Source: Microcoleus sp. EPA2
Lineage (GTDB): Bacteria > Cyanobacteriota > Cyanobacteriia > Cyanobacteriales > Microcoleaceae
NCBI GenBank assembly: GCA_020882975.1
Contig: JAHRFD010000001.1
Coordinates: 290,336-354,335 of the forward strand
Reading direction: 5' to 3'
DNA length: 64,000 bases
The position numbers were made by a program, and so were the translations under genes. Positions 53,021 to 62,132 of this stretch are shown piece by piece. How positions within the stretch are numbered: position 1 is the stretch's first letter; the number at the start of each line of letters is the position of its first letter. The notes under the pieces are model-generated. The model searched no databases. It was not told the origin of the DNA and saw only the letters and a program-made list of their open reading frames with translations.

Positions 53021-54997
53021 CTAGCGAACTGTCAAAGTGTATCTACCTCTTTCGCCTTTTTTATAAGCATTAACAACTACGACATAGCGGCCGCTGGCGG
53101 GTAAAGTGAAGGTGAGGGCTGAATTGGTATTCGATCGGCTGATGTCGTCATTTTCTGCTAGCTTTTTTCCATCCGGGCTAAAGAGTGCGACGAAGGTATC
53201 AAAATCAGAGCTTTCTAGGGTAATTGTAACTGATTGACCAGCGCGGCCTACAAACGCATGTTGCTCGTACAGGCTTCCGTCAGAGGGAAGGGCAGAGGAT
53301 CTACCGGGTATTAATGATCTATTAGCGGTTAGTAATGCGCTGGATCTTTGGGAATTTGTTGCTGTTCTCTGACTTCCCCTAAGATTGTCAAGAGCTATTT
53401 TATATTTATCTGTATCACCTTGCTGCTGATATAGGTCTGCTGCTTTTTGATAGTCTTGAATTGCACCCTGCTGGTTTCCTAAACTAGCACGGATAACTCC
53501 CCGGTTGTTGTAGGTAGAGGCATTGTTAGGATCAATTCGTAAAGCTTCGTTGAAATCTGCGAGCGCACCCCGCTTGTCTCCTAATTCATCACGGGCAATT
53601 CCCCGGTTATTGTATGCTTTGGCATCGTTAGGATCAATTCGTAAAGCTTCGTTGTAATCGGCTATAGCACCCTGGTTGTCTCCTAAATTACGGCGGGCCC
53701 AACCTCGGTTGTGGTAGGCTGCGGCCAAGTTAGGATTAATTCGCAAAGCTTGGTTGTAATCAGCAATCCCACCCTGCTTGTCTCCTAAGTCATAGCGGGC
53801 ACTTGCCCGGTTATAGTAGGCTAGGGCCAAGTTAGGATTAATTCGTAAAGCTTCGTTGTAATCGGCTATAGCACCCTGCTTGTCTTCTAATTCAGAACGG
53901 GCATTTCCCCGCTTTCGGTAGATGTCAGCATAGTTAGGAGTAATTCGCAAGATTTGGTCATAATCTGCGATCGCTCCTTTTTTATCTCCTAATGCAGATC
54001 GAGCATTTGCCCGATTTTCGTACAATGTTATATCGTTAGGATTAATTCGCAAAGCTTGGTCGTAATCTGCGAGTGCTCCTTTTTTATCTCCCAAAAAAGA
54101 CCGAATATTGCCTCGCAGATTGTAGGCTTCTACATAATTAGGATTAAGCTGAATTGCTTGATTAAAAGCTTGTATAGCACCCTGATAATCTCTTTTATGA
54201 AACTTTTCCCCACCCTGAATAAAGAAATCATCAGCTTTCGGTCCAGTCGCCACAGGTGCACTCGGAACCTTCACCCCTACATCCACTTGAGACGAAGCCA
54301 ACAATCTCAAACTCGTATTAATCGGAATCCCCAGATTAAAACCAGTCTTAGCAATTTGAATATCCTGATTAATACTGCTAGATTCAGCCGCCCTCGTATC
54401 CGCCCTCCCGTGAATTCCCACCACCTCGCCATTCTCATTCAACACCGGCCCACCGCTCATTCCCGGCAGCGTATTGTTACTATAAACCAACGCATAACCA
54501 TCTTCTAAAGGTCGAGAAGCATTAGCCGTAATCCGTCCATCTGTGAAATTGTAAATCGAAGTATTAATCGCCGCTGAAGTCTTCGGAAATCCTGCCACAT
54601 AAGCCGCTTTCCCTTCGGTCGCCAAATCCGAGTTGCCAATCTTTGCCACGCTGTAGGTTTGACTGCTGGTAAACTCGACAACGGCTAAGTCAATATTTGG
54701 CAGTTTTTTCACACTGCTGTAATTGAGCAAATACCGCTTATCGTCAGGGGTGACAATCTCATATTTAGCTTGAGCATCTTTGAAAACGTGACGGGCTGTG
54801 AGCACCGTGTAAGTGTTGCCATTCCGTTTGATAATGATTCCAGAACCTGGATTTTTACTGTCAATCAGGACTGTGATAGATTTAGCGATTTTGCCTACTT
54901 CATCAGCAGATATTGCGAAAACTGCGGTTGGTTGGGCGATGACAATAGTTGCAATTGTACCGATTAAGGCGATGGGAATTTTGTTAGAGAAGTTCAT
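53021..54997 (-). CDS. Secreted S1C-like serine protease with TPR array and PPC-like C-terminal domain
   Basis: The 658-residue protein has a signal peptide (about residues 1-29). The trypsin-like domain has His70 in TARHVF, Asp103 in NIDLAVVEF and Ser181 in GMSGGPVL, an intact triad. About eight TPR repeats (about 255-540) have the pattern AIADYNEALRINPNLALAYY. A C-terminal PPC-type beta domain (about 580-657) has QSVTITLESSDFDTFVALF. It would act in the periplasm or outside. The TPR units are very similar at DNA level (102-bp period), implying recent expansion. Confidence 0.9.
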   Translation of the reverse strand: MNFSNKIPIALIGTIATIVIAQPTAVFAISADEVGKIAKSITVLIDSKNPGSGIIIKRNGNTYTVLTARHVFKDAQAKYEIVTPDDKRYLLNYSSVKKLPNIDLAVVEFTSSQTYSVAKIGNSDLATEGKAAYVAGFPKTSAAINTSIYNFTDGRITANASRPLEDGYALVYSNNTLPGMSGGPVLNENGEVVGIHGRADTRAAESSSINQDIQIAKTGFNLGIPINTSLRLLASSQVDVGVKVPSAPVATGPKADDFFIQGGEKFHKRDYQGAIQAFNQAIQLNPNYVEAYNLRGNIRSFLGDKKGALADYDQALRINPNDITLYENRANARSALGDKKGAIADYDQILRITPNYADIYRKRGNARSELEDKQGAIADYNEALRINPNLALAYYNRASARYDLGDKQGGIADYNQALRINPNLAAAYHNRGWARRNLGDNQGAIADYNEALRIDPNDAKAYNNRGIARDELGDKRGALADFNEALRIDPNNASTYNNRGVIRASLGNQQGAIQDYQKAADLYQQQGDTDKYKIALDNLRGSQRTATNSQRSSALLTANRSLIPGRSSALPSDGSLYEQHAFVGRAGQSVTITLESSDFDTFVALFSPDGKKLAENDDISRSNTNSALTFTLPASGRYVVVVNAYKKGERGRYTLTVR

Positions 54998-55077
54998 TGA
55001 TTTTAGCTGTTAATGGAAGAGATGAGTTGAGCTTAATTTAATTTGTACTTTCGGAAATCTTGTTGGTATCGAAGTTT

Positions 55078-55305
55078 CGATCCCCCTAAATCCCCCTTAA
55101 GAAGGGGGACTTTGAGTTTTCTTGGGTTTCATCGTTGGTATCCAAGGTTCGATCCCCCTAAATCCCCCTTAAGAAGGGGGACTTTGAGTTTTCTTGGGTT
55201 TCTATGGTTTGTATCCAAGGTTCGATCCCCCTAAATCCCCCTTAAGAAGGGGGACTTTGAATGCTCTCTTGTCCCCCCCTTCTTAAGGGGGGCTAGGGGG
55301 GATCT
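55078..55305. repeat. Tandem array of GATCCCCCTAAATCCCCC palindromes
   Basis: Units start with CGATCCCCCT at 55078, 55150 and 55223 (72-73 bp apart), each with CCCCCTTAAGAAGGGGG palindrome and TTTGAGTTTTCTTGGGTTTC spacer. A terminal TAGGGGGGATCTCCGGGTTT closes the array, identical to the end of the 51209-51289 element. It lies upstream of the COP23 stop and downstream of the protease start. Confidence 0.9.
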
Positions 55306-55358
55306 CCGGGTTTGAAAACACGCGCTAGGGGAATCGAGTGGCTATAATGAATAGTCAC

Positions 55359-55892
55359 CTAGGGAGAAATAGGAGAAACATTTTCCTCAACAGGTGTCTC
55401 CTCCAAATATCTATCCATATCAACAGAACCAGGCCCAGTTTCAGATAGTACATATCCAGATGCCAACCCGCGACGATCCATCAATCTTTGCAAAGTAGCA
55501 TCAGCATCACTCCCCCGCTTGAGAGTGAATAGCAAAGTCCTATTCGTACAAGCATCGTCTTTGTTAACAGCAGCACATACCACCGGTTCTCCGTTCAGAA
55601 TTCCAGTGTTAATATATTTGAGAGTACCGTTGTCGTAGTTTCGCTGAAATCTTCGACCTACCTCTTGGCAGCGTTTTTGGGCAGTCCACGGCGGCGGAAA
55701 ATAGTTGTTAGAAGTCCAGCGGACGAGTGGCACATTCCCCCGTGGGGTGCGAACCAAGGTGACAGGTTGTCTGTTGAGAGTAGCGCAGAAAAAGCTATTA
55801 TTTCCCGCACGGCTGGGTTGACAAAACAGCGCTGCGGTGCTGGCAGAAACAACTAACCCTGTCAGGAGTCCCGTCAAGATTTTGGATTTCAT
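55359..55892 (-). CDS. COP23-domain protein (circadian oscillating protein-like)
   Basis: The 177-residue exported protein has a signal sequence (about residues 1-29, ending PSRAG) and a beta-rich domain with FFCATLNRQPVTLVRTPRG, WTAQKRCQEVGRRFQ and CAAVNKDDACTNRTLLFTL. This fits the COP23 family. Four cysteines could form two disulfides. The C-terminus is acidic. COP23 was first found as a membrane-associated, circadian-regulated protein in cyanobacteria; whether this copy cycles is unknown. Confidence 0.85.
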   Translation of the reverse strand: MKSKILTGLLTGLVVSASTAALFCQPSRAGNNSFFCATLNRQPVTLVRTPRGNVPLVRWTSNNYFPPPWTAQKRCQEVGRRFQRNYDNGTLKYINTGILNGEPVVCAAVNKDDACTNRTLLFTLKRGSDADATLQRLMDRRGLASGYVLSETGPGSVDMDRYLEETPVEENVSPISP

Positions 55893-56008
55893 AAATATAA
55901 ATTTTTGATATATTCTCTCACAGCTCAGCTACATTTGCAACCTGGAATTTATCCTGATGGTAAAGCCGCAAATCAGTCTGTCATAATTTATTTAAACCAA
56001 AAAATCAT

Positions 56009-56311
56009 ATGTGGGTAGAAATAACAGCGCTAAATCAGATTCCTGAAAGAGATATTTTGCGAGTAAAAGTTGAGGAGACTTCACTAATTTTAAACCGTCA
56101 AGGTGTGAATGTCACTTGTTACCGCAATGCTTGCACTCATTTGGAATATCCGATTGATATGGGTAAGGTAAGCGGCGGTATCATTACTTGTCCGTTTCAT
56201 AAATATCAGTACAAGTTGGATAGCGGTAAATGTTTGAATGCACCTGCGGATTCTCTCGAATCGTATCCGATCAAGATTGAGGGCGATCGCGTTTTTGTGG
56301 AAATAGATTAG
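56009..56311 (+). CDS. Rieske [2Fe-2S] ferredoxin-like protein
   Basis: The 100-residue protein has the Rieske ligands Cys42-x-His44 in ACTHLEYPID and Cys61-x2-His64 in TCPFHKYQY. It has no membrane helix or signal peptide, so it is soluble and similar to small Rieske ferredoxins or the NirD type. Its electron partner is unknown. There are 117 bp between its start and the divergent COP23 gene. Confidence 0.92.
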   Translation: MWVEITALNQIPERDILRVKVEETSLILNRQGVNVTCYRNACTHLEYPIDMGKVSGGIITCPFHKYQYKLDSGKCLNAPADSLESYPIKIEGDRVFVEID

Positions 56312-56320
56312 CTATATAAC

Positions 56321-56368
56321 GAACCGCGAAGGCGCGAAGAACGCGAAGAACGGAAAGAGAAGAGAGTT
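56321..56368. repeat. Short relative of the dispersed 100-bp repeat
   Basis: GAACCGCGAAGGCGCGAAGA and following CGCGAAGAACGG words match the core of 2169-2269 and 25496-25585. Confidence 0.6.
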
Positions 56369-56462
56369 TTAGGACTTATTTAGACTCACTATAGAAGAGG
56401 GAAGTAAGAAAATGCCACAATAGCAATAGTTTCAGTAATTACAAGATTTACGCACTCCGACA

Positions 56463-56528
56463 AAGAAACCGGGTTTTTTACGAAATAGTTCGTTACACAC
56501 CCTAAACTGGGTGAAAAACCCGGTTTCT
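56463..56528. repeat. Palindromic repeat AAGAAACCGGGTTTTTT...GAAAAACCCGGTTTCT
   Basis: The second copy of the 52082-52144 element, lying 12 bp from the stop codon of the 957-residue gene. It may also serve as a terminator for it. Confidence 0.8.
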
Positions 56529-56539
56529 GATCCCATACG

Positions 56540-59413
56540 TTAGACCATTTTTTCGCGCCGCTGACGGTATAAAATTGCCAAAAGCCCGATCGCGCCAAAC
56601 CCCAAAAGTAGCCATTCCGCCGGTTCAGGAACCCCCGAAACATTCAAAGGATTAACAGGTTTAGTCAACTCCTCCTTACCGGATTCCACCTTTCGTTCAA
56701 ATCGATCTTTCTTCCCTTCAGCTTCCTTTAGCTGCTGTCTTTGGGCATCATTCACTAACACAATCATGGAAGAGTAAGGTGTCACTACATTAAAGGTTTT
56801 TGCCAGGGAGTGCATCGCATCCAATTGAGTCAATTGATTGGAAGTTTTCTGTTTGCTAAGTGCTGTAATTAATTGTCGTGCTGCTATAGGTTTAAAACCT
56901 TGATTTTTGTCATTTTTTAACTCTGTAGCAGTCGATTTCTGAGTTTTTTCCGATTTAGGCTTTTTGGCATAACTCCAAGCATAGCCATCAACAACGCTAA
57001 TTACAGACTTGCCAGATGCTGCTGTCGTCGCCACTCGCTGCATTGCTTCTTTAATATCCGTAGCAACTCCGCCACCGCTATCTTGAATCACCTTTAACGT
57101 AGCGTCGTCATAACCAGGTGGTAAACCTCCCAAATGCACTGTCCACAGCGGTGAGGGCATGGAAATTGCGTTTTTGCGATCGTCTGATAATTCGTAACTA
57201 TGCCGATCGCTCACCAAGAATACACTATCATAAGTGCGATCGCCACGCAACTGAGCAAACTGTTGCAAGATATCCTTCAATTGAATCGAACCATAAAACG
57301 TTAATTTTTCAACATTAAAACTGCGTAAATTTTCTACCAACTTCGGGGACATACCGGGCGCACTCGACACATATAAATCCACATTATTTGTGGTTAAAAT
57401 ATGCTTTTTCAACCATTCAAAATTATCCTTGAGCTCTTTAGTTTCCGTCGCCATACTGCGAGAAGTATCCAGCACCAAGGCTATTTTTTTTACCTGTGGC
57501 AAAAAGTAATTTACATCAATCAGTGGCTGAGCGAAAATAGTATTTTCTCCAGGAAAATTCGCTAGATGTGGTATAATTTGTGGCGGTGCAACTGCGGGCA
57601 AAAATGCTGGAAGCCAAATTTCTTTTGCCTCTTTTCCATTGTAGTTTACCTGTTTCCCCGCCATAGTGCGACGAGTCTTTTGGTCCCAAAAAATATTGCG
57701 TTTCTCGGCTAAATTCGGCATCGCCCAACCCTGTGCTTGTCGCATCACTTTGTAAGTCAGCCAGAGGTGCATTTCCGTGGGTCCCTCAGTTTGTGTGAAT
57801 TCTCGTTTAGCAGGGATGGGAAAAGCCCGCAAGCGATATTGTTTCGGACCAATTTGTTCTAGCAAAGCAGGATCGACATTTTCTCTCACCTGCTGATTGT
57901 AGACTTGCTGAGCTGCACCTCGTGGCGATACAGTAAATGGAAAACGTTTTTTCAAATCCCCAGTATCACCAAGCCAAATTCCTGTGACTGCGGCGCTTTC
58001 TGGCAGCGAAAAGTAGTAAAATACTTCTTGCAAGTTGGGTGTTTGATTTTTGTAAACTTCGTAGAGTTGAATATCAGCCCAATCACCATGTTCTTTCACT
58101 GTTACTTCTTGGGATTGCAACCATACTTTTTCTTGATTGACATTCAGCAAACCTGCTTTAGCTTCTTCCCGATTTGAGGTGGATTGTACGGCGTGTTTGA
58201 CTGCTTTGGCATCACCTTTTTGCAATTCGGTATCAAAGAATTCACCGTAGAGTTTTTCGGCTTTCTTCACATCCGCCTCAGAGCCTTGATACAAAAAGGG
58301 AGACATTAAAAAATTATAGCTGTTCTGGACAGCCTGAGCCGCACCTTTGTTCAAATTTAAAGTGTTTTTGTACATCTCATAAATGTGGTTGTTTTCTTCC
58401 ACTGTGCTGAGATAGCGGTAAGGTGATAAATAAGCGTTGACTAAGCCCGCTCGAATCCTATCAGATTTAGCTAATATAGTTTGCCGACTGCTCTCATCTT
58501 TGGGCGGAGTCCCTAGCATTTTTAGTGCTTGAATTTGTGGCTGTTGCTGCAAAGTTGCAAAAATAGCTACCCAAGTTGCTATTACTGCTAAACTTCCGAA
58601 AATTGCCTGATTTTTACCATATTGAGAAGCAAAGCTCCGAAATATTTTGTAACCTGATTGAAGATAGAGAAATCCGTAAAGTGAAGGCATTACCACGAAT
58701 AAGCTGGCGGTAAAGCCAAACATAATTAAGGATAATGGTAGCCACCAAATTATATAGAATGAACTGTATTTTAAAGATTCTATAAGTGGTTGTACCCAAG
58801 CAAAACTCAAAAATCCCACGATGGTCGCAATGGCGACAGGTAAAGCGTAAAACATCAGCAACGTGGCAGCCCAAGTACCAACCAACAGCATTAAACTATG
58901 AAAGGCTAATTGAATTTTGGCACTATTTTCTTTTCCTATTAATCTAGTTAATATAAACGGTTTTGGTTGATTTGGGAAGCCCGATAATTCCGAGCTACTA
59001 TTTTCGGTTTTTCCCAGGTATCCGTAAAGAATTTCTACTAAGAATGCTCCGATACACAAGGCTATAGTAGCGATAATTTGAGAGCTGGCGGGAGTAAGTT
59101 CTCGCAGTAGAAACAACCGAATTAAGCAAAGCAAAAATAGTGGCGCTTCCACTCCGTAAAACAGTCGCATTAACTGTAATGGTTGCTTTATTAAATACCT
59201 GGCTCCGATGATGGTTGAGATTGTAGGTACTGCAATTAGGGTGGTGAGGGTTAAGGAAAATTCCAGGGGGATAATTCCGTCTATGGTGGCTTGAAATAAG
59301 GGTATAGCCAGAACTGGTAAAATACCTAGATAGACAATTGACAAAAATGTCAGGTTCCACAGCCAAAATATTGACTGAAATATTATATTAAGTGCGAGTT
59401 TGAGTTTCTTCAT
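56540..59413 (-). CDS. PEP-CTERM integral membrane protein with VIT-like and VWA-like regions
   Basis: The 957-residue protein has about seven to eight membrane helices in residues 10-290. A large domain follows with a VIT-like region (about 430-560, EVTVKEHGDWADIQLYEVYK) and a VWA-like fold whose MIDAS motif is DTSRS at 649-653. It ends in PEP-CTERM: VPEPAEW (about 928-934), a hydrophobic helix (935-948) and YRQRREKMV. Such a tail is recognised by exosortases. The gene begins 5 bp after the exosortase stop and is likely its dedicated substrate. From memory this corresponds to a cyanobacterial PEP-CTERM integral membrane family. Confidence 0.85.
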   Translation of the reverse strand: MKKLKLALNIIFQSIFWLWNLTFLSIVYLGILPVLAIPLFQATIDGIIPLEFSLTLTTLIAVPTISTIIGARYLIKQPLQLMRLFYGVEAPLFLLCLIRLFLLRELTPASSQIIATIALCIGAFLVEILYGYLGKTENSSSELSGFPNQPKPFILTRLIGKENSAKIQLAFHSLMLLVGTWAATLLMFYALPVAIATIVGFLSFAWVQPLIESLKYSSFYIIWWLPLSLIMFGFTASLFVVMPSLYGFLYLQSGYKIFRSFASQYGKNQAIFGSLAVIATWVAIFATLQQQPQIQALKMLGTPPKDESSRQTILAKSDRIRAGLVNAYLSPYRYLSTVEENNHIYEMYKNTLNLNKGAAQAVQNSYNFLMSPFLYQGSEADVKKAEKLYGEFFDTELQKGDAKAVKHAVQSTSNREEAKAGLLNVNQEKVWLQSQEVTVKEHGDWADIQLYEVYKNQTPNLQEVFYYFSLPESAAVTGIWLGDTGDLKKRFPFTVSPRGAAQQVYNQQVRENVDPALLEQIGPKQYRLRAFPIPAKREFTQTEGPTEMHLWLTYKVMRQAQGWAMPNLAEKRNIFWDQKTRRTMAGKQVNYNGKEAKEIWLPAFLPAVAPPQIIPHLANFPGENTIFAQPLIDVNYFLPQVKKIALVLDTSRSMATETKELKDNFEWLKKHILTTNNVDLYVSSAPGMSPKLVENLRSFNVEKLTFYGSIQLKDILQQFAQLRGDRTYDSVFLVSDRHSYELSDDRKNAISMPSPLWTVHLGGLPPGYDDATLKVIQDSGGGVATDIKEAMQRVATTAASGKSVISVVDGYAWSYAKKPKSEKTQKSTATELKNDKNQGFKPIAARQLITALSKQKTSNQLTQLDAMHSLAKTFNVVTPYSSMIVLVNDAQRQQLKEAEGKKDRFERKVESGKEELTKPVNPLNVSGVPEPAEWLLLGFGAIGLLAILYRQRREKMV

Positions 59414-59418
59414 TTTTT

Positions 59419-60957
59419 TTATCCTTTTAAGCTAATATTGACGGCATCATGGACATCGGTAATGAAGTTTTTGATTTTGGAATCTTCGGGTTTTACATAA
59501 CTGTCAAAGAGCATGGAGACTAACACCCAAGTTTGATTTTTGTGACGAATACCGCTGCTGATGCGTGACAAGAAATTATCTGTTGTTCCTTGGGTGGATT
59601 GGAGCCAGTATGCGGCAGATAGTTGGTTGTTTTTGAGAGACAGCCAGCGGGCTATCACATCTGATGTTAGCTGTTTTTTTTCGATGCGATCGACTGGAAT
59701 GCCACTGGCGAAAAAACATAACTCCGGTGCGTGATATGTCTGCCAAGATGTGCTAGCAACTGTCAGCAGGGAACCGCGCAATTTTCCTGACACAAATCTG
59801 ATTTTTTCTGTCTGTGTTCCGGGATAATTACCAAAGAATTCTTGTTCCCTGGGGTTGAGGGGTATGGACTGGGATATAATTTGTGGTGGGATGTTCAAGG
59901 GGGCGATCGCCACTTTGGCACTTTCTACATGATATAATTGAGAAACCAGCCCCATAACAACCACTACGGCAATTACTCCGAGTGGGGCTAAAGGCTGATT
60001 CCTGAATATTTCTGAGTCGTCTTTTGGGGAAAAATTACTTGCTGGTAATTCTGGAAATTTGGGAATTTTCTGCAACATCAGCCAAGTCAAAAAACAAGCA
60101 GAGACTAATCCCACAATTCCCAGGGGTACGTGCAGAATTTCCGCATACATTTGCTGTTGAAAAACTATGGTAACTAGGACTAGCACTGCAACTCGTGCGA
60201 CATTAGCCGAAACTAACATTAAGAAGTTAGCAGCCCATAAACCCAGCCATTTTAAACCTAATTTACGACTTTCGATCCAAGTCGCTGTCAGCAAAAATAG
60301 CGTCCCGACAAATAAGGTTTTAATGCCACTGCAAGGTACGTCAACATGGGCGATGCCATTTTCTAACACGATGATATCGTAGGAGGAAATAGCTCCGATT
60401 TGCAACGCCGAAAGTAATTGTTCTACTACTTGTGCAGTTATCACTCGCGCCGGTAAACCTAAACCGCTACTCAACTGACTGTTGAATGGTAAAATACAAG
60501 CCAATAAGCCTGCAACGGGCAAGTTTTTTTGCCAAAAATGGGGTTCGGAAAACAACCCGTATAATCCGTAGGTTCCTAGGATAAACAGCAGTACGGTGAT
60601 ATGTTGGATCTCAATTATGGACTGAAGTGCGATCGAGCAAATGCCGGCACCCAACATCAGCAGCAGGGGATAGCGCCTCAAAACAAATTTTGGCATCGAT
60701 GGGCGCGATCGCCCCGAAGTTCCAATCGATCGCACGACTAATGCTACAATCAATAAACCAATTAGTATCTTGTAGAGAGTTGGTATCTCGACCAACGAGG
60801 ATAACAGCCACTTAACAGCCGAGATGTTGGCTAAAAACCAAGTGAGTGCGAGCACAGAAGGAGCTAGCAAAACCAAATTAACCGCAGGATGGGGACTGAC
60901 AGAATCTGGGATACCAGAATCAGGAATCTTGGTGCGCTGCATGATACCGCTTGACAT
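59419..60957 (-). CDS. Exosortase with fused EpsI-like C-terminal domain (XrtO-like)
   Basis: The 512-residue protein has about eight to nine helices and the exosortase catalytic triad: Cys209 in VDVPCSGIKTL, Arg255 in ANVARVAV and His276 in LHVPLG. After residue 300 an EpsI-like soluble domain follows with STSWQTYHAPELCFFASGI. Exosortases cut or transfer PEP-CTERM proteins, often linked with EPS. The lack of other PEP-CTERM genes nearby and the 5-bp spacing to the next gene suggest a one-substrate system. The start is ATG 60957 or ATG 60942. Confidence 0.85.
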   Translation of the reverse strand: MSSGIMQRTKIPDSGIPDSVSPHPAVNLVLLAPSVLALTWFLANISAVKWLLSSLVEIPTLYKILIGLLIVALVVRSIGTSGRSRPSMPKFVLRRYPLLLMLGAGICSIALQSIIEIQHITVLLFILGTYGLYGLFSEPHFWQKNLPVAGLLACILPFNSQLSSGLGLPARVITAQVVEQLLSALQIGAISSYDIIVLENGIAHVDVPCSGIKTLFVGTLFLLTATWIESRKLGLKWLGLWAANFLMLVSANVARVAVLVLVTIVFQQQMYAEILHVPLGIVGLVSACFLTWLMLQKIPKFPELPASNFSPKDDSEIFRNQPLAPLGVIAVVVVMGLVSQLYHVESAKVAIAPLNIPPQIISQSIPLNPREQEFFGNYPGTQTEKIRFVSGKLRGSLLTVASTSWQTYHAPELCFFASGIPVDRIEKKQLTSDVIARWLSLKNNQLSAAYWLQSTQGTTDNFLSRISSGIRHKNQTWVLVSMLFDSYVKPEDSKIKNFITDVHDAVNISLKG

Positions 60958-61032
60958 TCACGTTAGTGACATCTTAGCTCAGCAAAATTGGTAATGCCTA
61001 GACTTGTAATTTAAGTTTTATCAAGCTTCTGT

Positions 61033-61061
61033 TTTCTCTACAGAGAAGCTAGAGTTATAAT
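61033..61061 (+). promoter_or_regulatory. Candidate promoter of smpB
   Basis: A TATAAT (61056-61061) lies 31 bp before the start codon with a weak TTTCTC at 61033 as a possible -35. Positioning is short for a sigma-70 leader but possible. Confidence 0.3.
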
Positions 61062-61091
61062 AATTTTAAGGGAGATAAAGGGAAGATAACA

Positions 61092-61559
61092 ATGAGCGAA
61101 AAAAGTCCAGGATACAAAATTCTTAGTGATAACCGACAAGCGCGGCATCTCTATGAAATTATAGATACATATCAAGTGGGAATCGAGTTGAAGGGAACCG
61201 AAGTCAAATCAATTCGGGAAGGTAAAGCTAATTTGCGGGATGGATATGCTTTAGTCCGCAATGGTGAATTGTGGCTGATTAACGTTCATATTTCCCCTTG
61301 GAGAAGTGCTAGCAACTATTTTAATCACGAACCGCGTCGCACCCGCAAACTGCTGATGCACAAGCAGGAAATTCGTAAATTAATTGGTAAAGTGGAAGAA
61401 AAAGGTTTGACTTTAGTACCGTTAAAAATGTATTTGAAAGGCGGATGGGTAAAACTGGATATCGGTTTGGGGAAAGGCAAAAAACTGTTTGACAAGCGGG
61501 AAGATATGAAGAAACGCGACGACAAGCGGGATATGGAACGCGCGATGAAGCAGTTTTAA
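61092..61559 (+). CDS. smpB: SsrA-binding protein
   Basis: The 155-residue protein binds tmRNA to rescue stalled ribosomes. It has NRQARHLYEIIDTYQVGIEL, KGTEVKSIREGKANLRDGYA and the C-terminal DKREDMKKRDDKRDMERAMK helix. Ribosome binding sites AGGGAG and AAGGGAAG precede it. The ssrA gene is not in the window. Confidence 0.97.
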   Translation: MSEKSPGYKILSDNRQARHLYEIIDTYQVGIELKGTEVKSIREGKANLRDGYALVRNGELWLINVHISPWRSASNYFNHEPRRTRKLLMHKQEIRKLIGKVEEKGLTLVPLKMYLKGGWVKLDIGLGKGKKLFDKREDMKKRDDKRDMERAMKQF

Positions 61560-61604
61560 TTATAACCGAAGGAATAAGGAAGAAGGAAGAAGTCACCCCC
61601 CCAA

Positions 61605-61899
61605 GGCTGGGCTGTTTCATCATTTTGTAGGGGCGGTGCCTGTGAGTGCCCGCCCCAATCTCACCAAACAACTACAAAATCGTGGACGAAGAGAGCCGGC
61701 ACGGCAGGGCGGTTTCATTCTCCAAAAAACGATGGCTTTGTAGGGGTAGTGGATGGTGCGTGCCTACCCCCTCCACCGACCATTTTCCCTCATTTCAGAG
61801 ATTGGGGCAACCGGGCGTGGGATTGCCCCTACAAGAGCAATGTTACAGCCCTGGCCGGCACGGGGGCACGGCCCCTACAAAGAATGGAACAGCCCAGCC
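61605..61899. mobile_element. Outer MITE-like element interrupted by a second MITE
   Basis: The ends GGCTGGGCTGTTTCAT (61605-61620) and TGGAACAGCCCAGCC (61885-61899) are nearly complementary, and TTTTGTAGGGGC / GCCCCTACAAAG follow inside. A complete second element lies within at 61705-61853, so one has inserted into the other. Confidence 0.75.
61705..61853. mobile_element. 149-bp MITE, second copy of the 38069-38216 element
   Basis: The ends CAGGGCGGTTTCATTCTC (61705-61722) and GAGCAATGTTACAGCCCTG (61835-61853) match the 38069 copy with a few changes. The core GTAGGGGTAGTGGATGGTGC is shared. Confidence 0.8.
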
Positions 61900-61943
61900 C
61901 CAAGGGGGGAATGGGGGAAATTGAGGAATAAGGAAGAAAGCCT

Positions 61944-61957
61944 AGGTGTCAACTTAA
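61944..61957. repeat. Solitary end of the 48120-type MITE
   Basis: AGGTGTCAACTTAA matches the inner part of the 31-bp inverted end at 48135-48150. No second end is seen nearby, so it may be a decayed copy. Confidence 0.5.
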
Positions 61958-62132
61958 GTCTAAAAGCCTTGGTATCTCTCGTTCATAGCCAAGTCTAGTG
62001 ATTGATTTTCTGCAACTCTCCTGATAGTCCCTCGGAATCGATGAAGGATTAATCTATGGTCGCATACATATACGTAGTGTCAACATTACGCCATATGGCA
62101 AATTAAATATCTCTCTAGTTCCGAGTTAAAAT

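Larger units (their letters stand above)
61560..62132. other. Repeat-filled intergenic region, no gene
   Basis: The first 340 bp are the nested MITEs and a GGAAGAA STRR. The remaining 170 bp before the TPR gene are AT-rich with no strong promoter match. Confidence 0.7.

Noticed and set aside
55078-55305. Possible CRISPR-like array with 72-bp period
   Set aside because: The whole unit, including the spacer, is repeated almost unchanged, so there are no variable spacers.
61092-61559. Search for ssrA (tmRNA) beside smpB
   Set aside because: No tmRNA-like ends or tag frame were recognised in the flanking repeat-filled sequence.
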